From NCBI GenBank assembly GCA_030623035.1, contig JAUXFK010000193.1:1-5543 (forward strand): DNA of 5,543 bases. Direction: 5' to 3'. The DNA is from Deltaproteobacteria bacterium (GTDB taxonomy: Bacteria > Desulfobacterota > UBA8473). Positions 5,102 to 5,543 of this stretch are shown here, piece by piece; within the stretch, counting starts at the first letter, position 1; every line of letters starts with the position of its first letter. The notes under the pieces were generated by a model that saw only the letters and a list, made by a program, of their open reading frames with translations, did no database searches and was not told the DNA's origin. The position numbers and the translations under genes are program-made.

Positions 5102-5543
5102 TTAGTCACTTAAGGGTCTCAAAAGAAAGCGTAATTCTCCTGCCAGACCGGTCATATTATGGTTTTCAGAGATAGACGCGGCTGACTCGAGTTCCTTGGC
5201 AATTCTCTGCCGTATCCTGTTGATAACACCGTTCTTATGTATGTAATCTAAAATAATATCATAACAAGAATTGTCATTATTTGATTCTGTCATTTCATTC
5301 TTATCCCAAAGTTCCCTTATGTTTTCAGGAAGACAAATATATATAGAGGAATGGGTGCCTTTTTTCATATCTATATTAATATCCATTACATCATCGAGCA
5401 GTCTCCAGGCGATGCCGAAGGAACCATAGGCGCTCTGAATCGCATCGATAACGTCTTTATCAGTAGTCATCCTTTTTGATAGGAGTACAGGCACTATCAA
5501 CCATGTTGCCATTTGCTTTCTGAAAATGTCACAGTAGCTATCC
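5102..5543 (-). CDS. Polyprenyl synthetase-like class 1 isoprenoid enzyme (C-terminal 146 residues, truncated by window edge)
   Basis: The frame is open across the right edge (visible start DSYCDIFRKQMATW), so the internal ATG at 5512 is not the true start. The stop is TAA at 5102-5104. The key block is YGSFGIAWRLLDDVMDINID (visible residues about 39-58), which matches the second aspartate-rich motif (DDxxD) of trans-isoprenyl diphosphate synthases, preceded by a helix like those that line the chain-elongation cavity. After it comes MKKGTHSSIYICLPE, in place of the lysine-containing GKxT-type segment seen in FPP/GGPP synthases, so this is a divergent member that may bind a prenyl diphosphate without making a standard chain, or act as a terpene-type enzyme. 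The rest is helical and acidic, ending LRPLSD. The first DDxxD and the N-terminal half lie outside the window, so activity cannot be judged. It is directly upstream of the radical SAM gene in one operon. Confidence 0.72.
   Translation of the reverse strand, partial: DSYCDIFRKQMATWLIVPVLLSKRMTTDKDVIDAIQSAYGSFGIAWRLLDDVMDINIDMKKGTHSSIYICLPENIRELWDKNEMTESNNDNSCYDIILDYIHKNGVINRIRQRIAKELESAASISENHNMTGLAGELRFLLRPLSD

Noticed and set aside
1..5543. CRISPR arrays, insertion sequences, integrase sites, rRNA or tRNA genes
   Set aside because: No regularly spaced repeats, terminal inverted repeats, transposase motifs or structural RNA genes were seen.

Overview
The window looks like chromosomal DNA of a bacterium with moderate-to-low G+C (by eye near 40%), sigma70-like promoters and GGAGG-type ribosome binding sites. 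The gene mix is two radical SAM enzymes, a C25-family cysteine peptidase with no secretion signal, and a non-standard isoprenyl synthase. That would fit an anaerobic Desulfobacterota/Deltaproteobacteria-like genome, but the placement is a guess from gene content, since no ribosomal or phylogenetic marker is present.

Layout: (1) 1-924, minus strand: the first 308 codons of a B12-binding-type radical SAM enzyme, cut by the left edge. (2) 925-1378: a 454-base divergent intergenic region with an extended -10 promoter for the leftward gene, a -35-like TTGACA for the rightward gene, a possible 28-codon leader peptide, and a strong 14-bp hairpin with a T-rich tail. (3) 1379-3517, plus strand: a 712-residue gingipain-like (peptidase C25) protein with propeptide, catalytic His/Cys region and a small C-terminal domain. 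(4) 3518-3608: a short convergent gap with two weak hairpins. (5) 3609-5543, minus strand: three co-oriented genes, in transcription order an isoprenyl synthase-like protein (cut by the right edge), a radical SAM protein with a reduced SPASM-like C-terminus, and, after a 180-base AT-rich gap with its own promoter-like signals, an 86-residue basic protein with no cysteine.

How the parts may work together: the isoprenyl synthase and the radical SAM/SPASM-like gene are 11 bases apart and almost certainly one transcript. Together with the small protein they make a plausible peptide or small-molecule modification locus: precursor or accessory protein, radical SAM maturase, prenyl-chain enzyme. The convergent C25 peptidase could be a processing enzyme or unrelated. 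None of these links is proven by the sequence, and I do not recognise the set as a named system.
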